Source of the DNA: Linyphia triangularis
Taxonomy: Eukaryota; Arthropoda; Arachnida; Araneae; Linyphiidae
Direction of reading: 5' to 3'
Assembly: GCA_963978545.1 (NCBI GenBank)
Contig: OZ021732.1
Span: forward strand, 24,562,688 to 24,626,687
DNA length: 64,000 nucleotides
The notes under the pieces: model-generated
Seen by the model: only the letters and a program-made list of their open reading frames with translations
What the model was told of the DNA's origin: nothing
The model's database searches: none
Translations under genes and position numbers: made by a program
Shown here: positions 1-13,700 of the stretch, piece by piece
Layout: the number at the start of each line of letters is the position of its first letter
How positions within the stretch are numbered: the first letter of the stretch is position 1

Positions 1-23
1 GCCCCTTGGAACGTGTCCAAATT

Positions 24-287
24 TACATGGAAAATTGTGGTATTTCTAGAGCTAATCCTTGCAATCCAGAGTTCCGACCAGATGAAAGGTATGCTTTAAT
101 ATTAGATTAAAACCAATCCGTGGCTCGTTCATCATTATTATATGATAAATCTGAATAACTTTTTGCCGATAGTTTAACCGTAGTGCCCACGATAGTTCTT
201 TCAAATGTCTGCCTTATCAACTGTAGGTTCTGTGACTACTGGGGTTGTAATGGATAAAGGGACACCAGGTTTGGATTCCGGAGAAGG
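24..287 (+). pseudogene. Degraded 18S rRNA fragment
   Basis: The stretch follows the 5' domain of eukaryotic 18S rRNA in order: a TCTAGAGCTAAT block near 48, GAGTTCCGACCAGATG near 69, AAAACCAATC near 109, AATCTGAATAACTTTT near 150, TGTCTGCCTTATCAACTG near 208 and GATTCCGGAGA near 275. Many substitutions, missing helix segments (for example after TATCAACTG) and the loss of rRNA identity after about 288 mark it as a dead copy, not part of an rDNA array. The upstream part is cut by the window edge or already lost. Confidence 0.85.
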
Positions 288-314
288 TTGGTTGATTGTA
301 GTTTAATGTCACAA

Positions 315-400
315 GGGGTCGTTCAAATATTACGTAAGCATGTTTTTGGTAATTTTTGACCCCCCCCCCCCAGGTGCTTACGTAATATTTGAACGGCCCC
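315..400. mobile_element. Short hairpin element (MITE-like)
   Basis: Two inverted arms of about 27 bp (315-341 and 374-400) share the core GTTCAAATATTACGTAAGCA with one mismatch near the tip (TCG versus CCG). They enclose about 32 bp containing a run of C. It sits directly after the 18S-like remnant. The structure fits a tiny foldback or MITE element; no clear target duplication is visible. Confidence 0.65.
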
Positions 401-1198
401 CAAGGGAAACACGAGTTAATCCTTGCGATAAACTTATTGAATTGTTGTATTGGCATCGGTCCTTGATAACTGCAAAATTTCAAATAAATCCAACGTTTTG
501 AAGTGGTCGAAAATCGAGTTCAAATATTCCGTTACATAGATACATACGAAGCTAATAAAAGGGTGTTAAAAAACTGACTGTGCCAATACTGCTGTCCTAA
601 GCAGAAATGCAATTTTGTCAGAAAATGCAATTTTTTTCTTTTTTGATGGGCCACCTATTTAAAATTCAATGTTTAAACTTTTTATATTAGTAGGGAGTAT
701 TTTTGATGCTCTACAATATGGATGAATAAAATTATACAATTTTTGAAATTTTAGTCTGAATTGGCGGTTACTGCATTTCAGCCTAGTATTTCCTGATTGG
801 TGTTAGGCAAAATTGCTGTAACTATATCAATCAGCTATTGAAGATACATTTTACAACCCAGAGGTAGAAAGGGGCTGAAAACCAATCATATGTTTATGTA
901 CACATTTGCTTATGATCTTGGAAGCACAAAAAATCACAATATATAACTCACAATCGACAAAAAGTGTAGTTACTGTATTACTGCGTTACGACAGCAGAAT
1001 AGGAAGCATCTCTTCTGTTTAATCAACAAGATTTTTTTGGGATCTAGTAATATAGTAGTTTTCATACAGTAAATAATGTACGATTATTTGACACATTTTT
1101 CCAGTAAGCCAATGAATATTTAGGCAAAAATACATGGTTACAAGCATTCCATGGCTACTTTATCATAAAAAAAAACAAGACTATTATAAAAAGAAACT

Positions 1199-1293
1199 TT
1201 TATTATCACAAATAAGTACATTGTCAAGAGCATTTATGAAAATGAGGTAAAATGGAATACCAATATACCTTTTTATTTACATAATACTTTATT
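1199..1293 (-). terminator. Candidate poly(A) signals of LAMP
   Basis: Three AATAAA hexamers on the minus strand (1293-1288, 1277-1272, 1204-1199) lie 350-450 bp past the LAMP stop. Which one is used cannot be told from sequence. The stretch 401-1198 downstream is A+T-rich with no recognisable feature. Confidence 0.45.
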
Positions 1294-1644
1294 CAAATGC
1301 ATTAACATAACATTTTAAGCTAAAATGTACAGAAAGAGCTTCAACAAAAGTGGATTTCTGAAAGCCCAAAGAGAATACAAAACACTAAAATTGATTTTTT
1401 AGGCCATTTCTAATAGGAGTTCATATTTAATAATTATCAGACAACATTTGAGCACATTTCTTCTGGTGTAACAGGAAGGAGCATATTCACTATGAAAATA
1501 TTGCTTCTGTGTTAAAACAAAGCTAATTTTCTAAGCATTCGAAAAACTAGAGTGACTAAGAACTCAAGAGCATCTCTGCCTCACATCACTGTTAGTAGTC
1601 TTCAGAGGCTTCATCATATATGTTACATATGTGCAAAACTTTTT

Positions 1645-1790
1645 TCACACAGAAGTGTAACCTGTCTGACGGACTCTTCGGCGTCCAATCAGATATGCTA
1701 TCAGTACAATAACAATCAAACCAGCCAATGCACATGATACTGCAATGGGTACCACATCGCTTACACTATCATCCAATTCGCATTCCTCCG
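1645..1790 (-). CDS. Lamp1: LAMP coding exon 5 (membrane helix and lysosomal tail)
   Basis: Acceptor TTTTTTCCAG at 1791-1800. Encodes EECELDDSVSDV (fourth cysteine, 231), a hydrophobic helix from VPIAVSCALAG to VLIAYLIG, then RRRVRQTGYTSV and TGA at 1647-1645. The 3'UTR follows toward lower coordinates; AATAAA on the minus strand occurs at 1293-1288, 1277-1272 and 1204-1199, any of which could end the transcript. Confidence 0.95.
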
Positions 1791-4700
1791 CTGGAAAAAA
1801 GAAATTGCCATAATGAATCATAAAAGAAAGTACAGAATGTTAAATAGAATATTTTATGTGAAGTGTTATCTGTAATTTTTAAAAAAGTGACAATTTTGAA
1901 ATAAAGTTGAAACAAAATGAAATAGGCTCCAGAAATCTATTTTTTCCATTCCTTAAAAAACACGGGAGTCCAAAAGTAAATAGCTACTTTTGTGAATATA
2001 AGGCAGAATGAATTACAATTTGAAAGGGTTGGTTAGACAAGTCTTGCAAATGGAGGTTGAATGGAAAAGACAAGAGAGAGAAAACAGAGAAAAAGGGAAT
2101 TGCCTGTCACTAATTAGAAAAGAAAATAGCTTTAGTTATTTTAACATCATAAATACACTGGCAATTAAAAGTTAATATCTATTTTTGTAAATACACGAAA
2201 AAAGGAAAAAAATGTATTGAAATTCAAATAGGTGATATAAAAAGCTATCGATTATAAATACAGTAATTTTGAGTGAAAAAGACAAAAAAAAAATAATCAG
2301 AAAACAGAGGAAAAGTATCTACAGTAGAGTACTTTTGAGCTCAGCAATGTGCCTTGGTGAAACTTACAAATTATAATCTTATGCCCAAAAGCAATTTGTA
2401 CCTGTTATACAAGCTTTAAGCATTGGGATTATGCTGCCCATACATAAGTTGAGTATCTTTACTTTCAAGAAGTTTCTCTACCAATGTAGCCTTGCTTTTC
2501 TTCTTCACAAACACTGAATTATGATTCACCAGGAACGCTCAAGAAGAATTCAGTTGAGAAGGTTAGCTTTACTGCAAACTTTTGTTCCAGAACTTTTCAA
2601 CCTGTTACATCATGCAGGGTTCATACTCATTTTCAGAAAAAAATTTCGCGAGATTTCCATAGACGCGTTTGCCACCACAGGCTTAATTACTTTTAGCCGC
2701 ATAAATATATTCAAACCTTGATTACAGAAATTCTTCCGATGACTCAAAAAAAGTCTTTTCTTTAAGAATAACTTTCTGCAAGTCTATCTCATCAAATAAT
2801 TCTGTAACTTCCAACTCCTCAAGTTGCGGTTAAACAATAGCACCGATGAGTAGGATTTTTTTCAAGAGTAACAATGACTTTTCCAGATTTTAGGGGGTAT
2901 TTTTCTCTTTTCCCTGAGATTTTAAGGCTGATTTATTTTCCGAGTTTTCCAGGTTTTTCCAGAGGTGTATGAACCTGTCACATGTTTCAGTCCACAGCTT
3001 CAGCTGGATGTTGAATAAATTTGCTTTCATCACAATGTGGCCTCTTTTTTTTCATGTTCGCAAGTACTGAATTCATTAGAGAACATGCTATCATAACAAC
3101 TTATGTACAATAAGGATATTCTAAACTGCCATAAAGAGAAGTACAAGAGTATAGCAGATAAATAGGAGGATGCCCATTACACTTGCCACTTTCAGCAAAA
3201 TTTTTAGTTAATGATGTACCAGACGATTGCCGCTCTTCTGGCTGCAGCTTCAGGCAGTGGTACAGGGTTCATACTAAGAAAAAAAATTCCCTGAGATTTC
3301 TCTGAGTTTTCAAGAGTCGTGTTCTCCATTACAGAGTAAATTATTTTTAGCCACATAAATATAATCAAACCTTGATTACACAAATTCTTCAGATAACTTG
3401 AAAAAAGTGTTTTTTCTTCAAGAATAACTTTCTGCAAGTCTGTGTTATCAAATAATTATATAAACTTCAATTCTTCGAGTTAGGGTTAAACAAAGAGCAC
3501 CGAAGAGTGGGACTTTTTCCCTGAGTAACAATGACTTTTTCCAGGTTTTAGAGGAGATTTTTCTTTTTTCCCGAGTTTTCCCTGAGGCATATGAACCCTA
3601 TGGTATGACAGACAACAATTTTGTACAGTTGGAAGTAGGAAATAGTTTTTGAAACAATTAGACCTTCTCAATCTATCCTTTACACAGTCTTATCTTTTGC
3701 AGGATGTTTGAAAACATCTTCAGTATCAGTGCTTTGGTTCTTTCTTCAGTTGAGCACAACCTCACATTCAGTACTTATGAACATTTGTTCCATCTTTGAC
3801 CACTCCTTATAAAAGATTTAGTCATTCTAAAAGAAGTTGATTCACTATCTCTTTGGACAATAATATATTCTTTTTAAACAATAAAAGATAAATAATAAAA
3901 CAACAATTTCTTCATCAAAATTAGATTTGCAAGTAAGAAATTAATAGTTATCCATAACTATGAGTTTGCTATTAATTTAACACTTTAACAACTCAATAGC
4001 TACGAAACCCAGCTTTGAATACGACTAAGTAATACATTTGAAAACAGATGGTAGCTATACCTTTTAATCTAATTTATGAAATACAAAAACTATTACAATT
4101 CGCTAAAGATTTTTAATAAACTCATCGGATCTCAATTCAATGTGTTTTTTGCGCATTTTCTTTTCTTAATATTTAAATAACTAATTTTTTTAAAGTACTT
4201 TTATTTGAATATTTAGAATCAGAAAGAAATTCTTTATAAATATAAGCCAATTTCATTCATTTTTAAAAAATACAGGAACTGTCCATTGCCTAAAATAGTC
4301 ACATGCGAATATTGAACTGTGCTATACATATTTGTAATATGGAAGTTTTGGTAAATGGATAGCAAATTGATCCCCTAGAAGGTTCAATATTGTGATCAAA
4401 AATAAACTCCTCGATCAAATGCCAAAATGTGCGAGACAACTTTGGCTCGATTCCCAATGTCACAAATACGCAATACCTATTTTTAAAAATTATAGTAGAT
4501 ACAACTCTGATTACAGGACCAATATTATTGTTCTAATTATGAGTTATCAATTCGAGGCTTCTCCCATTCAATACGAAATAAGTTAAATTTTATTGAAGCA
4601 ACCAAAAATAAAAGAAGTTCAAAAACATATCTAAAAATAACAAAACATGGCTTGCGTGGTACTCAAGACAATTCAGAAAGACACAAAAACACAGACATTA

Positions 4701-7700
4701 GACAATTATTACAAACTTAAGTAAAAAATATAGGAAAGGATTGAATTTACATAAAATGTATCAATATCTGATAACATACTGATTTGACAAGTTTGTAATT
4801 CTTACATAAATTTCTATAATGATTTACTTAAAAAATACAAAAAATCGTAAAAAAAAAAGTTTTATTAATAAAGCTATGGGGTCCGCCCACTGCTCGTCAA
4901 AACTCAACAGGTCTAATGCAAATTTACAATACAAATGCCAGATAATATCAACAACAAAAATTGAATTAAAAAAAAAAATTCTAATATAAATAACATTCCC
5001 ACTCAAATCACAGAATGAAAATCAATGACTTTTAAGGACCTAATTAATGTTTTTAAGGACCTTTGAAAATTTGTTTTCAGGTATCAAATCATGTCTATTT
5101 ATAAATTTTTAATAAAGTATGTTTTGCCAAACAAGTTATAAGTTGGTGGATGCGTAATACAAATATGTCGGAAAATTCTGATACGGTGCAGATAAGTGGC
5201 GGTCACGCGGGGATAGCAAGTTCGAGTTGTATTTTTATAAATTTTGCAGTTGGTCACACATCTGCAAAAATTAAGGACTTTTATGAACCTCTAAGCATTT
5301 TCAACGACTTTTAAGCACCTCAAAGCATTTTCAAGCACTTTCAAGGCCTTGAAAACAAGTTCAAAAATATTAAGCACTTTTAATGACTTTCAATGACCGT
5401 GGGAACCCTGATAAAGGAAATGGGTATTATGCATGGTGTTGCATTGTCTTTAAAAAATGATTTGATGGAAACTAATATTTTTAACACTTTAGCTGCCCGA
5501 TCTGAAATTAGAATGCAAAAACTACCCATGTTTAAAATTTCAGAATTATCAGAACACAAGTTTGCTGCTATAGCATGGCAAACTTGTACAATTCACTATC
5601 ATAGGATTTGCAAATGTCTATATATTAAAAAAAGTAAGGAATCAAATTTTGTCACGTGTATCAGACGAAACAGTCGTTTTGCCGCCAAACTTAAAAAGGC
5701 AGAAACGACAGTAAGTATCTATTCTCTGCACAATTTCCAGCGAAAAAGCCGAAATTGACTATTTTCTAGCGTGCTTACGGAACTTCACATAATTATACAA
5801 AAAATAACATCTATTCGTCTCAGTAATATCTTTTAAAGAAAAAAAAATTGAGTACCTAGGATAAAACACAACAAAGAAAAAAATTATTGAAATTTCCAAA
5901 ACGAAATAAAAAAAACAAGTTCTAGTCAGATTTTGATGTAAAAAATTAGGCAAACGTCCAGCCCTAACTAAGCTATAGATCTTTAAGAGGATTGAATCAT
6001 AGGAGGCGAAGCGGATGGGAGAGGAACTTAAATTTTAAAAATAAACTAAGTAAGCATACATTCTTAAGCGAGTCACAACCGAGAGTTGTAATCAGAGGTT
6101 GGCCATTTTTTTATATCACTATGTTGGTGGCTGAAAATTTCCATCATGTTTATGATTTTTTAATTGCAAGAAAGTGTTTGTGTTTTTGAGGTTGGTGGTT
6201 TTCTTACTTTTCAAAAGTGTTTTTTTTTTGGGAGATCTCAATTTCTGGTTCAAGGAGAACTGTGAAATTTTAAACACAAGTAGTTTCTGCATTCATTTAG
6301 TTTCAAAAGAATTTTTTTTTAATTGTTAATTAGTTTTTTTTTAATTAAATTTTAAAATTGGCTGTAATGGTAATCCAATGGGAATTTTTTTTAAATCACT
6401 AAAACTCATTTTTCGTGCTCCTTTCCCCGTTCAGAAACCCATTTCCTCCTTTTAAAACGGGTGAAGGGGAGAGGGTGGAGGAATTATGACGTAATTTAAC
6501 AAGGTCGCATGCATAAGCTCCAAGTGTGATATCGTGAGATTATAATGCTCAATAATGCTTTTAATTGACTTTCTGGCCAAAAACTGTCTTTTGGTATTTA
6601 CTTGGTTGAATTTTTAATTAGTTTTTTCATTGACACATTTTAGAAGTATGCAAAATCATTTTTCTTGATGTCCTTGAGTTCTTTTGTATTTTTTAATTGG
6701 CAACAATCAGTTATTTTAAAATCGGCCAATTAACACTACAATGTGCAAGGTCATCATTGTTTTAATTTTTGGGAAGAATATTCCAGAATTTTTTAAAGTT
6801 CTAATAACAAAAATATATTCACTGGGCTGAGTGCCATTTCGGTAACCGCTTGCTGGAGACGACAATTTAGTTAGTTTATGTAAGCTTTTGTGTTCTGACA
6901 AGGGGACCTTACAGTCTCAGAAATTCAGATCGGGATGAAACTCGGCAGATTGGTAGTATACCTTAAGGGTATCCACACAGTGAAGCAATAAAGAGCACCA
7001 GCCAGAAGATTCTGAGAAAACAGGCTCTAAAGTGTTACGCGCAGCTTATATACTAGTAGAGATTTTTGCTCTGCAACTGCAAATAAAGTATTATCTTTAA
7101 TTGAAATTTCTATTAGTTGTAACAGTAACTTTATAAATTGAAGAGAAAAAAAAACCTCACTAAGTATCGAGCAGGGGGGTTAGTGAGCAGGGGGCGGAGC
7201 CCCTAATTATAAAAGTTAATTAAAAAAAACTAATTATGTTTAAAATTTCAGACCTATAGGTGAAGAAATGGTACCATGATGCAAAAGTACAGATTTGAAT
7301 CCCTTTTTTTTATAACACACCATAGAGATAAATTTCTTAAATCAACCTATCTTCTTTAGTTTAGTGAAACATAAGAAAATAAATATGATCTAATTAAAAT
7401 ATTTTACTAATGTCAGACAATACTATTACACAACAATTTTAAACTGACAATATTAAAAAAGTATAATTAAAAACAAATTTTATTTGAAAAGTCGATCTAT
7501 TGAAAAGTTTGATTACTTTTATTTAACTTATTGAAAAATTTTATAGACAATGTGGTTTACAATAAATATTTTTTAATTTTTTTGTTTGGCTATAACTAAG
7601 TATGCATATGCAGTTATAAGATACCTTAAATATATTTTGTATTGCTTTTAATAACCAAATACGTTCATTACATTCATTTCTAACTAAAATATTTTAATCG

Positions 7701-10700
7701 ATTTCAATATGTAATTTTATTTTTTTTGTGTAAATTTTTAATACATTTTCCAAGTGTTTCTCATTAAACATAAAATTATTTATCAATTTTAGCATTCATG
7801 CCACATTAGTGCTTACAAAGTTATGTTGCTGTATAAAAATAATAACACTTTAAGTACTTTTCTCAAACCCTTAAATTTTGCATTTCTTAATTTTATTAAC
7901 TATAATATATAAGTTAAGTTTTGGATCTTTAATTGGGATGTGTGCAAAGTTGCCACATCATATAAAATATTTTAATAAATTTTTAAAAAACTTCTTTCCT
8001 GATTAAGTTAATTTTATATTAGTCTTTTGTTAAATCCGAAACATGCTTTGACCTGCCTTGCATACATTTTCACTTACTAGAGATATGTTTTACAACATAT
8101 GGTACTAAAATATATAGAGTAAATGGAATCTTCTGCTGCTTCCGCGACCTCCTCCCAGAATAAAAATGTGCAAGTAGTAGAAAATTGTTAGCAAATCACA
8201 TTGGGGCAAACAACTTCATTTTCCGACTTTTAGAACCAAAGGTATGGTCAATGTTTTTTTTTTTCATACTGTACAGTAGATGAAAATAAATCAGAGTATT
8301 GGCTGTTTATAAGTTTTAAGTTTTTCAGTTATAAGTTTTAGGATTAAGCTGTCCATACTCACAATGAAAAGCCAAGTGATTAAGGGATGACCTAAGATTG
8401 CTTGAGACAGATACATCAAAATTAACTGGTTAGGTTAACTAAAAGCCCTTAAAAGTAAGGTTATTGCAACAAAAAGTAAAGTCATGTTTTTAAAAATAAA
8501 ATATATACATACCTTTCCTAAATGTAGTTTCATTAGAACTTCCAAATGCTTGGATTTGGATTTTAAAAATGTACATGGTGGCATTTCCAAGGGGTACCTC
8601 CTCAGTTGATTTGCACAAATACGAATTACCATTCTTTACCAGGAACAATTTTGTGTCATTGTAAAACATAACTGAAAAATTGAGAAGGTTAATGAGGCTG
8701 AATTTATTCTTAGTTTAACTATGGCAAGAATATACTGAAATTAAAGTTAAAAAAAAGTATTTGGAGAAAACATTGCTTTCAATGTGAACGAGATCAGATT
8801 ATTTGAGAGGTCCAGTTACAAAAAGATGTGTTGTACTTGGTAGTAAATTTGCAGGTAGAGAAACAAAAAGAAACTTTAGTGCAAGGGTCTAGAAGCTCTG
8901 GAATTGGGATTTTCATTTCTTTTAATAAGGTAACAATGAAGAAAGGTTGCCAAGGCAATAGTTAGTGAAAACAATTTGCACAAATGGGTATAAAATTCTA
9001 ATAACCTTCAGTTTGAATTGTAATGTTTGTTAAAAAGCATTTTAATTCAAATAAACACATTAATAAAATGATTTTTTTTTTTTTTTTAGTACTAACTTTT
9101 AGGCTGATAAAATGCAAATATGTTTGTCACTAAAATTGTTGCTTAGCTTATCAATACAAGATATTTTTTTTTTTTACTCAAAATTAACAAAAATCGGTAA
9201 ATTAGTTAAATTACCCATTTTATTCTTAATTTTTTACAAATCAAAATTGCTTTCAGCTAGGCTTGTAGACGTTACTTTACAGTATTAGATCTGACAAGAT
9301 TAATCCATGGATGTTACCACACACCAGGACACAAGCTAAATACTTTATATAATTTAGAGGTTAAAAAGAATACATTTTCTATTAGCATTTAAAAACAGAT
9401 TTTAAACATTTTGCAGTCTAAAAAGCATTTGATATTTTTTTATGACTGCTATAATTTAATAGAAATTCACAAATTAACAGCTTTAAAGTTTTCCCATACA
9501 CAAACAATAATTATTACAATTACAAAAGGAATCTTTAAAAACAAATTAGTGTCAAATTTTTGCTTTCCAATTCTGTGATAAGAGCACTTTATTTTTTAAA
9601 AACATTTTTCATTTGAAAATATCTAATGATCTGAAATGCATATTCGAAAATATCTCTTCCCCGTAACATGGGTTGCTTCCAAAATATATCGCGGGCCAAA
9701 TCTGGTCCGCAGGCCGCGTAGTGGCTAACGCTGATTTAAATGTTATACACAGGAAAATATCGAAATACCAAACTATTCTTTAAAATACAAAACAATAAAA
9801 TTACTTATTATAAAGAAAATTATGGAAAAAAGATTATATATATAATAACAACAAAGTACACTCTTCTGGCTTAAATGACTTAACTTTATAGAAAAGAAAA
9901 ATTTAACAGTTAAATTAAAATAGTATTAAACAATATAATTATGCTTTTAAATATATAAGTGGTGGTTTTATAACTAGAGTTAAAATTACTCTCATTACTT
10001 ACCCTATTCAAAAAGCAAATTTACAGACCATTCCCACATAATTCTTTCATATTATATAACCATCTAGTGATAATATGCCTAGGTCTGGAGTCTCACACAT
10101 TCACAGGACAAACATTTTTAGAAACTACACACTTAATTTGTTTCCACAAAAGAAGTACCTCTGCCACTACCTAATAAGGCAAACAGTCAGAATATTCATT
10201 ATCCAATTAATGCCAAACATTTTAATCTCTACAAACTCTTGAATAAATGACATTGGTTCCCCAACTTCTAAACCCTTTACTTCAGGTTGGAAGAGGATAA
10301 TCAGCAGATGATACACCCTGAACTAAAACTTATCTTAAGAACAAGTTTTATGTGATCCTTATTGCATGCACATTCAGACTACGGCCATAGAAAAAGAACT
10401 CAACTGTATATTTGGGTCATTCTCCACAGAACACACTATTTCAGCAACAAGAGAAAAAAAAATTAAAATCATTAAATGCTTAGAATTTTTTTTCTCCCAC
10501 AGAACTTTTTAATTACAATTCAATTACAACATTAGCAAAGATCATCTGATAATATATAGAGATCATTCCATGATTGTTCCATGGATTGATGCCCATGCAC
10601 AAGACATAAAAAAAATGATGATTTGCTTGTTATTGTTTAGTTCTGAACGGAACTTTAGGTTTATAAATATAAGATTACTAAATTGATATCTGTACAACTA

Positions 10701-13700
10701 ATACTATCAAATAAGTCATTAACAATAAATATTTAATTATTTTTATCTTGAGCACAAACATGATGGTATATCTACAGATGCATCTATTTCACATGTAAAT
10801 AAAAAAATATAATTCTTGTATTGAAAAATTGAACACTCAACGTATATTGGAAGCAAATTGGTTACATTAGACTTCTTTGCCTGTTGTCCCCGGACATGAC
10901 GCGTCCGTCTTGCGACAAGAGATATTACATTAATTGTACTGAAAATACTAATCATAAAAGCTTTATACACAGGCATAATTAACAAACCTTAATGTTAAAA
11001 ATAAATAAATATAGACATCCAAGGAAATATGAAGCGAAACTAAAATACTAATAAAACAAGCAACAATGAGATTGAGACAGTCAATATGGACACGATGTTG
11101 GACGTACTTTTTTAGCCAAAAAAACATTTAAAAATTTATATTACTTGTTTTGAGGAGTCTGGATTGCATTAAAATATACTCCACGATTAACAGAAATAAC
11201 CAACTTATCTAGTGGTGAAAAAAATTGCTGCGACAAGCTTTGGTGTGTTTTACGGAGAATGATCCAGGGGATCTCCAATTTTTTTTGCAATACATCCTTC
11301 ATTTTCCACAAACTACTGGAAAGTGATTGAAGAAAAACTAAGGCTTCTTTTGCAACTGGTCAATGGAAAATCAAGAATTATCAATATTTTTTATATAATC
11401 CCGCACAATTCATAAAATGATCTGGCAATTTTCTTAGGTATTACACAGCCTACAATATACAACTAAAGTTCTCAACATATCTTACCAGTTTCATCGGAAG
11501 TGTACGAGAAAGTAATATTCCTCACAAAAGTACTGGTGGAATCTTTTTCAAACTCAAAAGCCAAGACATAGTTTTCATACTCCAAAACTAATGACTGGGT
11601 ACTGTTTGTGAGATAGCAGTTACTTCTCTCTGAAGTTGCCAACGGTGACAAGAAAATACTATCATTGAGGTTCTGAAAGGAAGAAATGTGATAAAATAAC
11701 TTCAACAAATAACATACCCATCAATTAACACCACAAAAGCTTAAAACTTCTTATTCATAAGGTATTAAATTTTAAATACATATTCAAAACTATAAGATAA
11801 CTAAAAAATCACATATCTAGTTATTTAAGTCCATTATCTACATAAAACAAATTTTTAAAAAGATATTTTTCTCTTCGAATTCACTCACAGTTCATTTATT
11901 AGATATATTGTCTTATAACTTGTAGGTCAAAGTTAAGTTTTTAAATCAAAGAAATTTAATAAATCCAAAAGAGGAATTCTCAATTATTGCTTAATTTATT
12001 AAGAGATAATCTAAAATCTAAGAATATATTTGAAAAGTCAATGAATTCGAAACAAGTATAACATTTTATGCTCAACATATACATAACAACCTACTTTAAA
12101 CTGCATTGCAGTTGTCTTTTGCTTTAAACTTCAAAATTCAATGAAATGAACAAACAGACTGTTTTTAAGAATTGTCTATAGTAGTACAGAGTAAAATAAA
12201 AATAGAGGAATACTATAAAATTTTAAAAATTCAACTTGAAATTCTAACTGATATTAAAAGAATTTAGATGTAAATTAACTGAATTTTTTCCATCCGATAA
12301 CAGGAACTTAAACATCTTTCTAACGTGTCAATCTTTCACAACACCAATGCTGGTACAGAACATCACAACTACAATAAGTGCAGTGAGTTAATGGCCTGTA
12401 TAATGAAATACATTAAATAAAACCATCATATATGAAATTAAAACATCAATGACAACCACATCCAAATTATAGGTATTTACCAACTGAATACCACACGGAT
12501 AACTGATTACATAACAACACACATAATAGAATGGCTTTTTCTGGACGGTTGGTTGAAGTCATAATTTTAAAAATAGGCTTAAACAAGATAATTCGTTAAA
12601 ACCAGAAAAATATACAGTAATGGAAAATTGTTCACATTCCATTTTAATAGAAATTATCCTAACAAACTAATTAATAAAAATAAATATAAGAAGTAACTCA
12701 CAGGAACTTTAAACTCAATAGCCAGGTCTGCTTGAATGCACGTCACATTTCCATCGGTGACATTCCAAGACCCTTCTTCTGGCCCTGAAGGAATAGTAGT
12801 TGTTGGAACATTGGTAGTTTTGGGCATTTCTGGAGTTGTACTAGTAGGGACTTCAGATGAGCTACTAGTAGGTGGTTGAGTTGTGCTGCTACTTTTTGAT
12901 GTGGTTATTGAGACCGATTCATTTGTTGACGATTCTGTAGCGGAAGTTGGCAATATAGTTGTGCTTTCTAGATCTGGTGTTTTTTGGCCAAAAGCCAATC
13001 CAATAACTAAAAATAATTAAATACGTATATGGGAAAAGAAGTGACTAAACAACAAAAAATCTATAATAAATAACAAAATAAAGTCACCTAGTTTCAAAAC
13101 CAACCAAGTCTAAAAAAAGTTGGGGTTTTTTAATATTTTTTTTATTATTTAAAGTCGCACATTCTGCAGAAGTTTCAAATTCTTAGTAACCTTTTGGTAA
13201 ATTCCTAGTTCACGTTTATGGGTTGGAGCACTTTTGAAAAGTTGGCGACAAAGCCAGAATGTCGCCAATTCGGAATTCCAACATGAAAAATTGAGAAACG
13301 AACCAGCTCCATGATTTGTGGTATAGAAAGGTTGAAGCCAAAGCACGTCAATAAAAAAAACGGGGTTGCCAAATTTAGAAATGTATCGCCTACAAAACAG
13401 CGCCAAATCGGCTTGGCGATATTTTAACGTCAACTAGGAATAGACCACCTTTTTAGTTGGTAATATAAGGGGTGTCATAAAATTTTTATTAAAAAATATG
13501 CATTTTTTGTGGGATTTCAACAAACGAAGGCAGAATATGTCTGAACATGTGAATGAGACTTGAGGATTATTTATACAACTCTAACGAAATTTGGCGCAAA
13601 AGTAAATATGTAAAACAAATTTAGGGTAAATTGAACTGAAGTTATAATCTTGCCAATATAGTGGCAAGATACCAAATATTGGTAGATAATTAATCCAAAT

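Larger units (their letters stand above)
1791..8512 (-). other. LAMP intron 4 (6.7 kb), repeat-filled
   Basis: Bounded by GTATGT at 8512 and TTTTTTCCAG at 1791. It carries two CAGGGTTCATAC elements (2615-2977, 3263-3600) and a hAT-like repeat (4991-5410). Segments near 6890-7290 resemble common dispersed arthropod repeats (GATGAAACTCGGCAGATTGG near 6933; GGGGGCGGAGCCCC near 7190). The remaining stretches (3605-4990, 5411-6890, 7300-8512) are A+T-rich and I see no gene. Confidence 0.8.

Noticed and set aside
5393..5758. 121-codon plus-strand open frame just after element A
   Set aside because: No recognisable domain, starts inside the repeat terminus, lies in LAMP intron 4 with no good splice or promoter context.
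12654..12701. Continuation of the LAMP stalk frame into a hydrophobic stretch (SYFLYLFLLISLLG)
   Set aside because: It lies beyond a consensus GTGAGT donor; the hydrophobic run is intron, not a membrane anchor.
13149..13433. 94-codon minus-strand frame in LAMP intron 1
   Set aside because: No family features; flanks lack splice sites joining it in phase to LAMP exons.
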